Shown: positions 16,873 through 27,181, numbered from the stretch's first letter. The stretch is DNA of 64,000 nt from Nonlabens sp. YIK11 (GCF_001413925.1 NZ_LBMJ01000001.1:2706001-2770000); one strand, 5' to 3'. The notes: generated by a model not told the origin, from the letters alone. Translations and numbers: made by a program.

Positions 16873-18573
16873 ATGGACCAGATAAAATTCGTTTTAGCGT
16901 TTGCTTTGAGCTTAGGGTTCTTTCTAACAGCCATAGCTCAAGAGCAACCCGTGGATTCACTCATACGTGTGGAGTCGCCATTTGAAAGCATTAATGAAAA
17001 TGAATTCCCTGGCGCCATTCTTTATTTACGTAACTCCGGCAAACAGGTTTATGTGCAGCATCGCGGTATTGAAATGTATTGCGACAAAGCTGTTTTTTAT
17101 AAAGAAAGTAACTTCATTAAAGCCATAGGAAACGTGCGCATGAATCAAGGTGATACCATCACTATGAACTCCAAGTACGCAGAATACAATGGTGGGAATC
17201 AGCTGGCTTTTGCTAGTGGTAACGTCAATATGCGCAGTCCAGAATCAACCCTACAAACAGACACTTTGTGGTTCAATAGAGCGAGGCAGCAAGCCTATTA
17301 CCGTAGCGGTGGCACGGTTAGAGACACCTCAAGCACTTTGAAAAGCAGGGTTGGCACCTACTTCATGAAGGATAAGAAATATCAGTTTCTAGACAAGGTA
17401 GTGGTCACCAATCCAGAATATGTGATCAATTCCAACCACTTGAACTTTTATTCAGATTCTGGTCATGCTTATATGTATGGTCCATCGACCATCACAGGAA
17501 AAACGAGCAAGGTGTATTGTGAACGAGGCTTTTACGATACTCGAGCAGATGAAGGTTATTTTGTCAAGAACTCCAGCATTGATTACAACGATCGCAATGT
17601 GAGAGGTGATAGCCTATATTTTAATCGCGGTCGGGATTTCGCCAGTGGCGTCAACAATATCAAGATCACAGACACCATCAACAATTCTGTCATTAAAGGT
17701 GACTATGCCGAAGTTTTTAGAGCCAAGGATTCGGTCTTTATCACCAAGAGAGCTGTGGCAATATCCGTTCAGGAACAAGACAGTGTGTACATACACGCAG
17801 ACACCTTAATGGTGACCGGCAAACCAGAAAATAGGCTGGTGAGAGGTTTCTATGATGCCAGGATCTTCAAAAAAGATCTAAGCGGTAAATCAGATAGTAT
17901 CGTCTCACGTCAAACTACTGGTTTGACAAAGATGATAGGCAGTCCCATATTATGGAATGGCGTGAGCCAAATGACAGGCGATAGCATTTTTATCCAAAGC
18001 AACGTTCAAACTGAAAAACTGGATTCCCTTAGAGTATTCTACAACGCCTTTATTGTGAACAAGGATACGACGGGTGGTTTCAACCAAATAAAAGGAAAAG
18101 AACTCACGGGATTCTTCAAGGATAATGAATTGAGCGTGGTCAACATTGACAAGAATGTGGAACATCTCGTCTATTTACGTAATGAAGCGCAGGAATTGAT
18201 AGGAATTGACAAAAGAACCAGTGGCCGCGTTGTGCTGGAATTTGAAGATGGTGAACTCGTTCTGGACACCTATTACAACGAGGCTAAGGGTACCACCTTT
18301 CCGCCAGATGAATTGCCAGTGAATGCGAGAACACTAAGAGGATTAAACTGGCGAGGAGACGAACAAATACTGTCTTATAATGACCTTTTCAAGGGCAAAC
18401 CTATTCCTAAACAAATCAAGATTCAGGGGTTGCCGTTGCCGGTGAGAGAGGACGATTTCTTTAGCAAAGAAGATTTGGAAAACCTCAATGAAAACAGTGA
18501 GCTCAAAAAAGAGGATCTGGAAAACAGGAAGGAAGATCAGATAGAAAATATTGAAGGTACAGGAGATAATTGA
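16873..18573 (+). CDS. OstA/LptA-like LPS transport protein
   Basis: About 566 residues with a signal peptide (ending AIAQ). The body is a long series of OstA/LptA beta-strand repeats: segments such as AEYNGGNQLAFASGNVNM and LYFNRGRDFASGVNNI repeat the 'structure - sugar coat - name the layer' pattern of LptA and the LptD N-domain. The C-terminus (from about 540) is acidic and charged. It probably forms part of the periplasmic bridge that carries LPS. I prefer the ATG at 16873 to the one at 16843, because it starts a clean signal peptide and clears the preceding gene. It overlaps the aminotransferase start (TTGA). Confidence 0.85.
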   Translation: MDQIKFVLAFALSLGFFLTAIAQEQPVDSLIRVESPFESINENEFPGAILYLRNSGKQVYVQHRGIEMYCDKAVFYKESNFIKAIGNVRMNQGDTITMNSKYAEYNGGNQLAFASGNVNMRSPESTLQTDTLWFNRARQQAYYRSGGTVRDTSSTLKSRVGTYFMKDKKYQFLDKVVVTNPEYVINSNHLNFYSDSGHAYMYGPSTITGKTSKVYCERGFYDTRADEGYFVKNSSIDYNDRNVRGDSLYFNRGRDFASGVNNIKITDTINNSVIKGDYAEVFRAKDSVFITKRAVAISVQEQDSVYIHADTLMVTGKPENRLVRGFYDARIFKKDLSGKSDSIVSRQTTGLTKMIGSPILWNGVSQMTGDSIFIQSNVQTEKLDSLRVFYNAFIVNKDTTGGFNQIKGKELTGFFKDNELSVVNIDKNVEHLVYLRNEAQELIGIDKRTSGRVVLEFEDGELVLDTYYNEAKGTTFPPDELPVNARTLRGLNWRGDEQILSYNDLFKGKPIPKQIKIQGLPLPVREDDFFSKEDLENLNENSELKKEDLENRKEDQIENIEGTGDN

Positions 18574-19754
18574 AAGAGGACTTTTTTAAATATCAAGCGC
18601 CCACGACTCCATTTGCGCCAGGTCTAGAAATAGAACGCGCTTCTGGAAACTACATCATCGATACGCACGGTAACAAGTATCTGGATATGGTGGCAGGTGT
18701 CAGTGCTTTGCCATTGGGACATTGCCATCCTGAAGTGGTAAATGCCATTAAAGATCAAGTGGATCGGTATATGCACGTGATGGTCTATGGTGAGTATGCC
18801 CAGCAACCTGCTGTGGATTTGTGCAAATTGCTAGCCAGCACGATGCCAGCGCCCTTAGACATGACCTATCTGGTCAATAGTGGTACAGAAGCCATTGAAG
18901 CCTCCATCAAGCTCGCCAAAACCGTTACCCAACGTTCTGAAATTATCGCCATGAAGAATTGTTATCATGGGAACACGCTAGGTTCACTTAGTCTGATGGA
19001 TTATGAGGAGCGCAAGGCACCTTTCAGACCGCTGTTGCCAGATATAAAGCATATTCAATTCAATTGCCTGCCAGACTTAAAAAGGATTACCAATAAAACA
19101 GCAGCCGTGGTGATGGAAACCATCCAAGGCGGTGCGGGTTTTATCATGCCAGACAAACGCTGGTTCCAGGCGTTGCGGGAAACTTGTACCAAAATGGGAG
19201 CCTTATTGATTCTGGACGAGATTCAGCCAGGTGTTGGTCGTACCGGCACCATGTGGCATTTTGAGCAGCACGACATTGTTCCCGACGTTATAGTAAGTGG
19301 TAAAGGCCTTGCAGGTGGTCTTCCCATTGGTTCGCTTACGGCAAGTTCAGAACACTTGAATCACTTCAAAACATCACCCATGTTGGGGCACATCACCACC
19401 TTTGGAGGTAATCCTGTGATTGCTTCGGCGGCTCTTGCAACCCTGCAGGTGATATTGCGAGAAGGTTATATGGAACGTGTGAAGATGATGGAATTACGCT
19501 TTCGCGAAAGCTTACTATCCAAACATATCGTGCAAGTAAGAGGCACCGGTTTGATGCTAGCTGCCATATTGCCTGATGCGACACATACGGCTGCCATTGT
19601 TGATCGTTGTAGGGAAAAAGGTGTGATTTTCTTTTTGCTGCTTTTTGAAAAGCGAGCCATACGCATCACGCCGCCCTATACCGTGACTATGGATGAAATT
19701 GATCACGCCTGTAACATTTTGAAGCAAACAATTGCCGAATTTTACGGCTCATAA
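18570..19754 (+). CDS. Class III pyridoxal-phosphate aminotransferase
   Basis: The 394-residue protein is a class III (ornithine/acetylornithine-type) transaminase. Visible features are the PLP phosphate-binding SGTEA near 105-109, LDEIQPGVGRTG with the ring-nitrogen aspartate (about 217-228), and the Schiff-base lysine near residue 245 in VSGKGLAGGLPIG. The substrate cannot be read from sequence. Translation starts with TTG in the stop of the OstA-like gene. A palindromic repeat copy is in frame as RFRES near residue 310, in a surface helix between conserved blocks. Confidence 0.92.
   Translation: MKEDFFKYQAPTTPFAPGLEIERASGNYIIDTHGNKYLDMVAGVSALPLGHCHPEVVNAIKDQVDRYMHVMVYGEYAQQPAVDLCKLLASTMPAPLDMTYLVNSGTEAIEASIKLAKTVTQRSEIIAMKNCYHGNTLGSLSLMDYEERKAPFRPLLPDIKHIQFNCLPDLKRITNKTAAVVMETIQGGAGFIMPDKRWFQALRETCTKMGALLILDEIQPGVGRTGTMWHFEQHDIVPDVIVSGKGLAGGLPIGSLTASSEHLNHFKTSPMLGHITTFGGNPVIASAALATLQVILREGYMERVKMMELRFRESLLSKHIVQVRGTGLMLAAILPDATHTAAIVDRCREKGVIFFLLLFEKRAIRITPPYTVTMDEIDHACNILKQTIAEFYGS
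19498..19511. repeat. Palindromic repeat copy 5 (inside aminotransferase)
   Basis: GCTTTCGCGAAAGC; read in a third frame as RFRES. Confidence 0.93.
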
Positions 19755-19865
19755 ATAGCTGTTTTGCGCTGTTTATAAGATGTTGACAAGAGATTTGGCG
19801 GGAACTGCGAGACTTTGGCAAATCTTTTGAACTTAGTAAGAAGCGGATCATTAAAAATTCGACCT

Positions 19866-21254
19866 ATGGAATTCAACTTAAATAATGATGATGATTTGAG
19901 CATTGAAAAGTTTGAATTGATGCTTAAAACCAACGAGGTAGGTTTCTTTGATAGCGATGAATTTGAAGAAATTATTGAGCATTATCTGGAAAACGGAAAG
20001 ATGGCTCTGGCTCGCAAAGCGATCCATCTTGCGATGAATCAACACCCATCATCAGTCAACTTAAAGCTGTTTCATGCAGAGATGTTGATTTTTGATGACA
20101 AATTTGAACTGGCTCACGAACTACTGGACGAGCTACATGAATTGCAACCGCACAATTCTGAAATATTCATTCAAAAGGCTAATATATTTTCCAAAACAGA
20201 GCAGCATGAGAAGGCAATCAACCTACTTAATGATGCATTGCAGTTAACGGATGATAAGGCAGACGTCTACAACCTTATAGGTATGGAATTTCTTTTTATA
20301 GAGGACTATTCCAGTGCCAAGTTGAACTTCATGCAGTGTCTAGAGCTGGACGAAACAGACTATTCTGCGCTTTATAACATTATCTATTGTTTTGATTTTC
20401 TACAGGAAAATCAGCAAGCCATAGACTTCTTAAATATGTTCCTGAATAAGAATCCATATTGTGAGGTCGCCTGGCATCAAGTAGGCAAGCAGTATTTTGA
20501 TTTGAAGATGTATGAGAAGTCACTAGCCGCTTTTGAATTTGCGATCATTTCAGACGATCACTTTGTAGGTGCCTATCTTGAAAAAGGTAAGGTGTTGGAA
20601 AAGCTGGGTCGCTACAATGAGGCGATAGAGAATTATCAAATCACATTAGAGCTGGATGATCCTACATCCTTTGCTTATTTACGTTTAGGAAAATGCTTCA
20701 ACAAATTAGGGAATAGCGAACTGGCTATTAAATACTTCAAAAAGACCATTAATGAAGATCCGTTATTGGATAAAGGCTGGATTTCTATTGTGGACTACTA
20801 TTCAAAGCAGTTGAATTACCCTAAAGCATTAAGTTATATAGAAAAGGCGATTGAAGTCGATGGAGAAAATGCGTTATATTGGACAAGATATGCACATTTG
20901 AATAAACGCCTTAACTTCTTTGAAGAGGCAGAATATGGTTATCGCAAAGCCATTGAATTAGGTAATTACGAGCAAGAAACCTGGTTGTCTAGAGCGGATA
21001 TTCTGTTAGCCCTAGGTGAAACTGAAGCTGTCGTTTCTAACTTGAACCACGGTCTTGAATTTTACCCACAACAGGTAGAAATGGAATATCGCATTGCTGG
21101 TGCTTACTATAAATTGAATCAAAAAGTCAAAGCGAGATTTCATCTACAAAATGCGTTAAAAACAGATCCAGAATACATCATCATTCTAGAAGAACTTTTT
21201 CCTGAATTGATGAAGGAAAAAGAAGTTAAGGATCTCATAGCGCAATACTCTTAA
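19866..21254 (+). CDS. Tetratricopeptide repeat protein
   Basis: About 462 residues built almost wholly of TPR helices, roughly ten repeats from residue 30 on, each with the small-residue pattern of TPR (for example AYLEKGKVLEKLGRYNEAIENYQ). I prefer the ATG at 19866 (MEFNLNNDDD) over the TTG at 19815, because the acidic start fits the flavobacterial homologues I recall. No signal peptide, so a cytosolic scaffold. Its stop overlaps the start of the CpsB-type gene (TAATG), which ties it to polysaccharide control or simply to an operon. Confidence 0.88.
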   Translation: MEFNLNNDDDLSIEKFELMLKTNEVGFFDSDEFEEIIEHYLENGKMALARKAIHLAMNQHPSSVNLKLFHAEMLIFDDKFELAHELLDELHELQPHNSEIFIQKANIFSKTEQHEKAINLLNDALQLTDDKADVYNLIGMEFLFIEDYSSAKLNFMQCLELDETDYSALYNIIYCFDFLQENQQAIDFLNMFLNKNPYCEVAWHQVGKQYFDLKMYEKSLAAFEFAIISDDHFVGAYLEKGKVLEKLGRYNEAIENYQITLELDDPTSFAYLRLGKCFNKLGNSELAIKYFKKTINEDPLLDKGWISIVDYYSKQLNYPKALSYIEKAIEVDGENALYWTRYAHLNKRLNFFEEAEYGYRKAIELGNYEQETWLSRADILLALGETEAVVSNLNHGLEFYPQQVEMEYRIAGAYYKLNQKVKARFHLQNALKTDPEYIIILEELFPELMKEKEVKDLIAQYS

Positions 21255-21988
21255 TGTTCTTTTTCACCAAGAAAGTTTTTCTGGCAGATGCGATCGATGG
21301 CCTCATCGATATGCACAATCATGTATTGCCCAATATTGATGATGGTTCGGATAGCTTGGAGACAACCTCGAGCATGATCAAATTGTATCGTGAATTAGGC
21401 TTCTCTGGAGTTTACACGACACCTCATACCATGGAGGATTACTATGGTAATGATGCAGAAAAAATCAAAAGCAGCTTTACTGAAACCAAAGCAGGCTTAT
21501 TAAAAGACGATGCGGATTTTCTTTTGGGAACTGCGTCAGAATATATGATGGACGGTGGTTTTGAGGACATTCTTAAAACTAGGAATTTCTTGACCCTACC
21601 AGGAAATCATCTGTTGTTTGAATTTAGCTATTTTCAGAAGCCCTTCAACTCTGAAGAGCTGATTTTTGAAATGAGTAATCTGGATTTGAAACCCATTCTA
21701 GCACATCCAGAACGATACAGGTATTTAAGCATTCAACAGATGCTGGATTTTGCAAATAGAGGCTGCAGATTGCAGCTCAATATATTAAGCCTATCGGGAC
21801 ACTATGGATCTGACGCTAAGAAAAAAGCATTAGAACTTTTAAAGGGCAATCACTATTCTTTCTTAGCGACAGACGCTCATAAACAGGAACACCTGAGCAA
21901 AATAAAAGAGATTCAAATAGACAAAAAATTGATGCCTTCACTGCAGATCCTCATTAAAACACAAATGAGTACATTTGAGAATAAATAG
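21254..21988 (+). CDS. CpsB/CapC-type PHP-family tyrosine-protein phosphatase
   Basis: The 244-residue PHP protein has the metal-binding HNH motif in DMHNHVLPNIDDGS, TTPHTMEDYYG, and LAHPERY near the middle, and a C-terminal TDAHK. These are the marks of CpsB/YwqE phosphatases, which need manganese and dephosphorylate the tyrosine cluster of Wzc-type kinases that regulate chain length. The Wzc-type kinase is the next gene, on the opposite strand, and the two converge with a 20-bp gap: the enzyme and its probable substrate are neighbours but not co-transcribed. Confidence 0.92.
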   Translation: MFFFTKKVFLADAIDGLIDMHNHVLPNIDDGSDSLETTSSMIKLYRELGFSGVYTTPHTMEDYYGNDAEKIKSSFTETKAGLLKDDADFLLGTASEYMMDGGFEDILKTRNFLTLPGNHLLFEFSYFQKPFNSEELIFEMSNLDLKPILAHPERYRYLSIQQMLDFANRGCRLQLNILSLSGHYGSDAKKKALELLKGNHYSFLATDAHKQEHLSKIKEIQIDKKLMPSLQILIKTQMSTFENK

Positions 21989-22008
21989 TCTCTGAAAATT
22001 CAGATCAA

Positions 22009-24387
22009 TTACTTTTTAAGCTTTACTGCTTTGAGTAATCGTGTCCATGCGCTATCCGCGTCAACTCCATAAGAGTAAGCGTATTTGTTCCCATAGCCGA
22101 AGTTGGCTATTTTGACGTTATTCAATACCATGGCAACATTCTTAAGTTTTTCACTTTCGATAGTATCGCTCACAAAGTCTAACAAAGGCTTTTCGGTATA
22201 ATTAGCTCGAGTGACATAAACAGTAACATCCGCTTTATCGCTGATCAATAAGGTATCCGTAACCAGCATGGACGGAGCACTATCGATAATCACTACGTCA
22301 TAATTCTCTTTTCCATAGTCCAAAAGTTCATCGACACGTGAACTTAACCATAGCTCTGCTGGATTGGGAGGAATGGCTCCAGATAGCATTATTTTCAAGT
22401 TGGAATTAGCATCACTTTCATGAACCAGTTCTTCGGGCTGATATTCTGGATATACCAAAAATTCGGTCACACCTTTTAAATTTTTGCTGCCTTTTACCAA
22501 ATATCTATGCAACTGCGGATTTCTAATATCGCCTCCAACAAGCAACACATTTTTACCAGAGTTGGCCATAGTCATGGCCAGATTGAAAGAGACAAATGTT
22601 TTTCCTTCTCCCTTTACAGAGGAAGTTACAATGATAACGGGTGTTTTGACTGTATTAGACAGTGCAGAAAGTTTATACTGGAGATTCGTTCGCAAAATCC
22701 TAAACGATTCGGCTAATATGGACCTGTCGTTCTTGGTAATCACATCAGATTCATCTGAGGCCAATTTAGGCACTTCGCCTAGGAAAGAGGTGTTGGATAG
22801 ACGTCTCGTAACATCCTTTCTATTTTCAATTTTATTATAAATCAATCCTTTTAAATAGATGAAAGCAAATGGTATAAGTAGACCAACAATAAGAGCTCCC
22901 AAAAGCACAATTTTAGGTTTAGGAGAGATAGGTTGATCAGAAATCCAGGCACTATCAACCACTTTTGCCTTGGGTGCAGTAACGGCTAGGCTTATAGCGG
23001 TTTCTTCCTTTTTTTGAAAAAGATACAAATAGATAGCCTCAACGATGGTTTGGTCTCGTTCTATATCTCTTGCTGTTCTTTCGGTTGCTGGAATTTCTCC
23101 CAATCGGCCTTCAATTCTATTATTCTGAGATGAAATACTACCTAATCGAACTTCTAAGGACTGAATGTAAGAATTTAAAGATGCATTTATGGAGGATCTT
23201 AATTTAGACAGTTGATCCTGTAATTCTTGTACAATAGGATTGAGCTGAGTGGCCGTTTCTAAGCGTTGATTGTAAGTAAGTAAAAGCTGATTATACTCAT
23301 TAATAATTTCATTAACCGAATTACTTCCTAAGGTTAAATTAGCAGGAATATATTCAGTATCATTCAAGCTTGCCATATAAGCGCGCAAATCTCTGGCGAT
23401 TCTTAATTGCGTTTGAGCCTCAATTTGCAAGGAGGTATATTCTGCGCTGGATTGCAGGTTCAAACCAGCTTCGGCTGCAATGTCGGATAGGTTATTTTCT
23501 CTCTTAAAATTCTCTTTTTTGATCTCTACAGAATCTAAAGACAATTCTATAGTAGCCAAACGATCTTCAATAAATTCCACCGTGTTTTTAGCTACAATGT
23601 TTTTATCCTCGGTCGCATCTTTATTATATTCAGTAATCAATTGATTCAAAATTGCAGCGGCTTTAGAAGGTACAGGATCGGATATCGACAGATCGATCAC
23701 ACTACCTCTCTTTACAGATTGAGTCACAGAAACTTTACCAGCATAGCTAACGACGACCTTTTCAAAATCAGCTAACCGCACAAGAAAAACGTTGTCGCTG
23801 TCGCTGCCATCAATAGGACTATTGATAGAGCTTATTTGAACTTCGGTATTCTCCCCAATTTTTACATAGGAACCAAAATTGGCAATATTGGGTTCTTGAC
23901 CCTCGTTTAACCAATATTCAAAAGTTAGCTCAGAAACCGGCTTCACATAAAACTGTAAATTTCTTCCTGTATTGGCGGTATCCAATACTTTAGAAACTAT
24001 AAAAGGAGCTGATTGAAATAGCTCGGAAGTTTTAATATTACCTTCTCTAAAATACCGCACATCTAAGTGAAGTTCTTCTACCACTCTGGACATGAGTCTT
24101 CTTGAGGTCAAAATTTCAATCTCGTTCTCTACACTATTGAAATTATTACCGAGCATTCCGAGATCCCCTAAAGCAGCTAACTCCGAAACTCCTCCAGCCT
24201 GAGTGTCTTTGATAAGTATAGAGGCTTCTGCTTGATATATTTTAGTCGAATATCTTAAATAGAAAATGGCTATCGTAATAAACAAAACCGAAGAAATCAC
24301 GAACCAAAACCATTTATTTAAGTAGGGTTGTATTTGCTGAGCTAGGGATTCTTCGGAAGCCACATTTATAGAACCTTGTTCTTGCAT
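22009..24387 (-). CDS. Wzc-type polysaccharide co-polymerase and tyrosine autokinase
   Basis: The 792-residue protein has an N-terminal Wzz domain with a first membrane segment (about 32-52), a periplasmic coiled-coil region (about 260-440), a second membrane segment (about 500-520) and a cytosolic BY-kinase domain with Walker A SSVKGEGKT near 590 and Walker A' VLLVGGDIRNP near 615. The tyrosines near the C-terminus (KYAYSYG) are likely autophosphorylation sites. It controls chain length and export together with the Wza-type lipoprotein upstream (stop and start overlap as TAATG). CpsB at 21254 should dephosphorylate it. Confidence 0.95.
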   Translation of the reverse strand: MQEQGSINVASEESLAQQIQPYLNKWFWFVISSVLFITIAIFYLRYSTKIYQAEASILIKDTQAGGVSELAALGDLGMLGNNFNSVENEIEILTSRRLMSRVVEELHLDVRYFREGNIKTSELFQSAPFIVSKVLDTANTGRNLQFYVKPVSELTFEYWLNEGQEPNIANFGSYVKIGENTEVQISSINSPIDGSDSDNVFLVRLADFEKVVVSYAGKVSVTQSVKRGSVIDLSISDPVPSKAAAILNQLITEYNKDATEDKNIVAKNTVEFIEDRLATIELSLDSVEIKKENFKRENNLSDIAAEAGLNLQSSAEYTSLQIEAQTQLRIARDLRAYMASLNDTEYIPANLTLGSNSVNEIINEYNQLLLTYNQRLETATQLNPIVQELQDQLSKLRSSINASLNSYIQSLEVRLGSISSQNNRIEGRLGEIPATERTARDIERDQTIVEAIYLYLFQKKEETAISLAVTAPKAKVVDSAWISDQPISPKPKIVLLGALIVGLLIPFAFIYLKGLIYNKIENRKDVTRRLSNTSFLGEVPKLASDESDVITKNDRSILAESFRILRTNLQYKLSALSNTVKTPVIIVTSSVKGEGKTFVSFNLAMTMANSGKNVLLVGGDIRNPQLHRYLVKGSKNLKGVTEFLVYPEYQPEELVHESDANSNLKIMLSGAIPPNPAELWLSSRVDELLDYGKENYDVVIIDSAPSMLVTDTLLISDKADVTVYVTRANYTEKPLLDFVSDTIESEKLKNVAMVLNNVKIANFGYGNKYAYSYGVDADSAWTRLLKAVKLKK

Positions 24388-25160
24388 TATCGAGCGATTA
24401 ATATGATTACTGATAGTATAAGTGATGCAATAGATACATACAAGGGGTTATTTCGATTAAAGGAAGAACCGCTGACTTGCGCGTTGTTAGGCCCTACGTA
24501 CAAGACATCATTTTGTTGTAGATAGTACAAATCGCTATCCAAAACATTCGTCTTGGTTAAATCAATAATATAACTTTCCTGGACACCATTATTATCTCTA
24601 AGCAACTGAATATCCGTCCGCTTACCATACAAAGTCAAGTCCCCAGCTAAGCCAAGAGCTTGAGGTAGAGTCACTCTTTCATCGGGTATAGAATAAGTGC
24701 CGGGTCGGGATACTTCGCCCAATACAGTGATTTTAAAATTTGTCAATCGGACGGTTACTAAAACATCCTTTGCAAACTTCTTATATTCTTCCGTGAGCAT
24801 TTTTTCTAACTCAAATCTTGTCATTCCAGCTACTTTGATCTGTCCTAATTCAGGCAAATCAATAGTGCCCTTATTGTCAACCAAATAATTCAACAACTGC
24901 GGTTGACCATTGAGCTGCCTAAACTCTCCATCATTAACACTCGGAACCAATCGATTGTATCTGGAAACAGTTGTCATATCCGCACTACTTACAATAATAG
25001 ATAGCTGGTCGTTATTCTTAATAATAGAAGTATATGTTGGAGGTGTAAAAATCTCCTTGGAGCTTATATCTTGGAAATAAAGAATATCCTTTTTGGAAGA
25101 ACAGCCGGTTAGTATCAGCAAAAAAGCAGAACTTATAAGTAAAAAAGATTTGCGTAACAT
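24387..25160 (-). CDS. Wza-type polysaccharide export lipoprotein
   Basis: The 257-residue protein has a lipoprotein signal with Cys20 (LILTGC), a Poly_export domain (about 45-140) and a SLBB domain (about 145-225), followed by a C-terminal hydrophobic segment (about 238-256) that ends in a single arginine. This is the short, Bacteroidota-type Wza with a membrane-anchored tail rather than the helical barrel of E. coli Wza. It would form the outer-membrane or periplasmic part of the export channel with the Wzc-type kinase encoded next. Confidence 0.92.
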   Translation of the reverse strand: MLRKSFLLISSAFLLILTGCSSKKDILYFQDISSKEIFTPPTYTSIIKNNDQLSIIVSSADMTTVSRYNRLVPSVNDGEFRQLNGQPQLLNYLVDNKGTIDLPELGQIKVAGMTRFELEKMLTEEYKKFAKDVLVTVRLTNFKITVLGEVSRPGTYSIPDERVTLPQALGLAGDLTLYGKRTDIQLLRDNNGVQESYIIDLTKTNVLDSDLYYLQQNDVLYVGPNNAQVSGSSFNRNNPLYVSIASLILSVIILIAR

Positions 25161-25177
25161 GTGTTAAATTTGGGGTG

Positions 25178-25185
25178 CAAAGGTA
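25178..25185 (-). promoter_or_regulatory. Candidate -7 box of the wza-wzc pair (TACCTTTG)
   Basis: On the minus strand TACCTTTGC fits TAnnTTTG and ends 17 bp before the start codon at 25160. It lies just after the stop of the upstream dehydratase gene. No good -33 match. Confidence 0.5.
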
Positions 25186-25190
25186 ATAAA

Positions 25191-27146
25191 TCAATCTTCT
25201 GAATTGGTTCGTATATCCAGAAACTCATAAACGCTATTTTCACTCTTAAATTCGGGTACCAAAACTTTTAGTTTACTAATCATAAAGATATCATTGGACT
25301 GTTCTGCAGCAGCAGCGATTTCAATGATAAGATTCATGACGTGCTCTAAAGATTGGGCATGGTCTATAGCTCTTAAGATCTTGGAGTGATGTGTGGGAAG
25401 CGTAGTGGCCTCGTTACTTAAAAGTTCCTCGTACAACTTCTCACCAGGTCGTAAACCAATCACTGAAATTTTGATATCTCTATCAGGTTCTAAACCAGAA
25501 AGTTTAATCATTTTCCTCGCCAGATCCATGATTCTTACGGGTTTCCCCATATCAAAGACAAAAACCTCGCCACCTTGTCCCATGGTTCCAGCCTGAAGAA
25601 CCAATTGACAAGCTTCTGGAATGGTCATAAAATATCTAATGATATTCTCATGAGTGACAGTAACGGGACCACCATTTTTGATTTGTTCCTTAAAATAAGG
25701 AATGACAGAGCCATTGGATCCAAGAACATTACCAAATCTGGTAGTGATGAACTTGGTGTCTCCTTCGCTTTCGTTCATCAACGATTGAACATAAATTTCA
25801 GCCGCCCTTTTGCTCGCTCCCATAACATTAGTAGGGTTCACAGCCTTGTCCGTACTTACCATAACAAATCGATCTACACGGTATTCAGCAGATAAATCAG
25901 CAAGATTTACCGTTCCTAAGATGTTGACTTGTACCGCCTCGGTTGGATTTCTCTCAATAAGTGGCACATGTTTATAGGCAGCGGCGTGAAACACAACTGC
26001 AATTGATTCACTCTTAAAAACTTCCTCAATTCTGGACTTTTTCCGAACATCCGCCAGAATAAATTCATAGGAAACCTCCGGATGATCTTTGCGTAACTCT
26101 AACTCTAAATTGTGTAATGGTGATTCCGCCTGATCTAACACCAATACTTTTTTAGGTTGATAATGACTGACCTGACGTACAATTTCACTACCTATTGATC
26201 CTGCACCACCGGTGATAAGAATGGTTTTATTATTGATGTAGTGATGAATCTGTGAATCATCTAAATTGATGGGATGGCGCTCTAATAGGTCCTCAATTTG
26301 AACTTCTTTAATATTCCCATTGACATCAGATTCATTTTCCCATTTGGTGATGGAAGGAGCATGATAGATTCTCAAGTTCTGTTCGAGAGCAAGGTCTACG
26401 AGTCTATTTTTTTCAGAGACGTTCATTTGGTCTCCTACCATAACCAACCCATTGATCTTATAAGGCGCAATGGTTTCAAAAAAGTGCTCGTCGTATTTAA
26501 AAATAGGAGCGCCTTGAATTTTGATTTTTTGATATCTTTTTTTAAAACTCACAAAACCACCGAGAACAAAATTTTGACGGTCAGATATCGATAGGGCTTC
26601 CCCAACCGCAATGGCATCATCATTGACACCTAAAATAAGCACGCGATGTTTTTTTCGCCCCATATTAGTCATATAGGAATATAAAGACTTTACCAATATG
26701 CGTAACATAAGCATACAAGCAAAGGTGATCACTGCATTGATAATCAAAAATGGGATCAAGAATATTTTAGATCCAGAAAACAAATAGTAACCGTAACTTA
26801 TGGCTGCCAGCGAGAAAGCACTGAAACCGCAAGAGAAAGCTATCTTAAAAATATCTACAAAAGTGCTATGACGTATAAGACCCGCATAGGTGCTAAATAG
26901 AAAAAAGGAAGAAAAATAAATCAGGGAAATAAATACGCACTCTTCCCATAGATTAAGCACATTGTAAAAGGACACATTTAGATTGGACGCAATGAAAAAC
27001 GTCATGAAAAATGAAAAAACAACGGTAGCTAAATCGATGATGAGCACCAGCCATCTTGGCAAATAATTTAGGTTGCGTATACGCACCCTATTATCCTCAT
27101 TCCAGAGAATTTGTCTAGCACGTATTTTAAAATACCTCCACTTCAC
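25191..27146 (-). CDS. PglF/CapD/FlaA1-type UDP-sugar 4,6-dehydratase, membrane-bound
   Basis: A long-form SDR with four N-terminal membrane segments (about 25-150), a CoA-binding-like Rossmann region (about 160-280) and a catalytic NAD domain with TGGAGSIGSE and TDKAVNPTNVMGASK, where M replaces the usual tyrosine of YxxxK as in PglF and WbpM. It should turn UDP-GlcNAc into the 4-keto-6-deoxy intermediate for bacillosamine- or QuiNAc4N-type sugars; the aminotransferase and acyltransferase that would follow are at 30953 and 35675. A GTG at 27206 would lengthen the frame but lies inside a terminator hairpin, so I place the start at the GTG at 27146 (651 residues); the exact start is uncertain. 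Confidence 0.88.
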   Translation of the reverse strand: MKWRYFKIRARQILWNEDNRVRIRNLNYLPRWLVLIIDLATVVFSFFMTFFIASNLNVSFYNVLNLWEECVFISLIYFSSFFLFSTYAGLIRHSTFVDIFKIAFSCGFSAFSLAAISYGYYLFSGSKIFLIPFLIINAVITFACMLMLRILVKSLYSYMTNMGRKKHRVLILGVNDDAIAVGEALSISDRQNFVLGGFVSFKKRYQKIKIQGAPIFKYDEHFFETIAPYKINGLVMVGDQMNVSEKNRLVDLALEQNLRIYHAPSITKWENESDVNGNIKEVQIEDLLERHPINLDDSQIHHYINNKTILITGGAGSIGSEIVRQVSHYQPKKVLVLDQAESPLHNLELELRKDHPEVSYEFILADVRKKSRIEEVFKSESIAVVFHAAAYKHVPLIERNPTEAVQVNILGTVNLADLSAEYRVDRFVMVSTDKAVNPTNVMGASKRAAEIYVQSLMNESEGDTKFITTRFGNVLGSNGSVIPYFKEQIKNGGPVTVTHENIIRYFMTIPEACQLVLQAGTMGQGGEVFVFDMGKPVRIMDLARKMIKLSGLEPDRDIKISVIGLRPGEKLYEELLSNEATTLPTHHSKILRAIDHAQSLEHVMNLIIEIAAAAEQSNDIFMISKLKVLVPEFKSENSVYEFLDIRTNSED

Positions 27147-27181
27147 GGCTGTCGCTTTTTGGCAATCTAATGCAAGATAAC

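Noticed and set aside
21991-22004. TCTGAAAATTCAGA palindrome as a bidirectional terminator
   Set aside because: The stem is only 6 bp, AT-rich and has no good T-run on either side, so I do not list it as a terminator.
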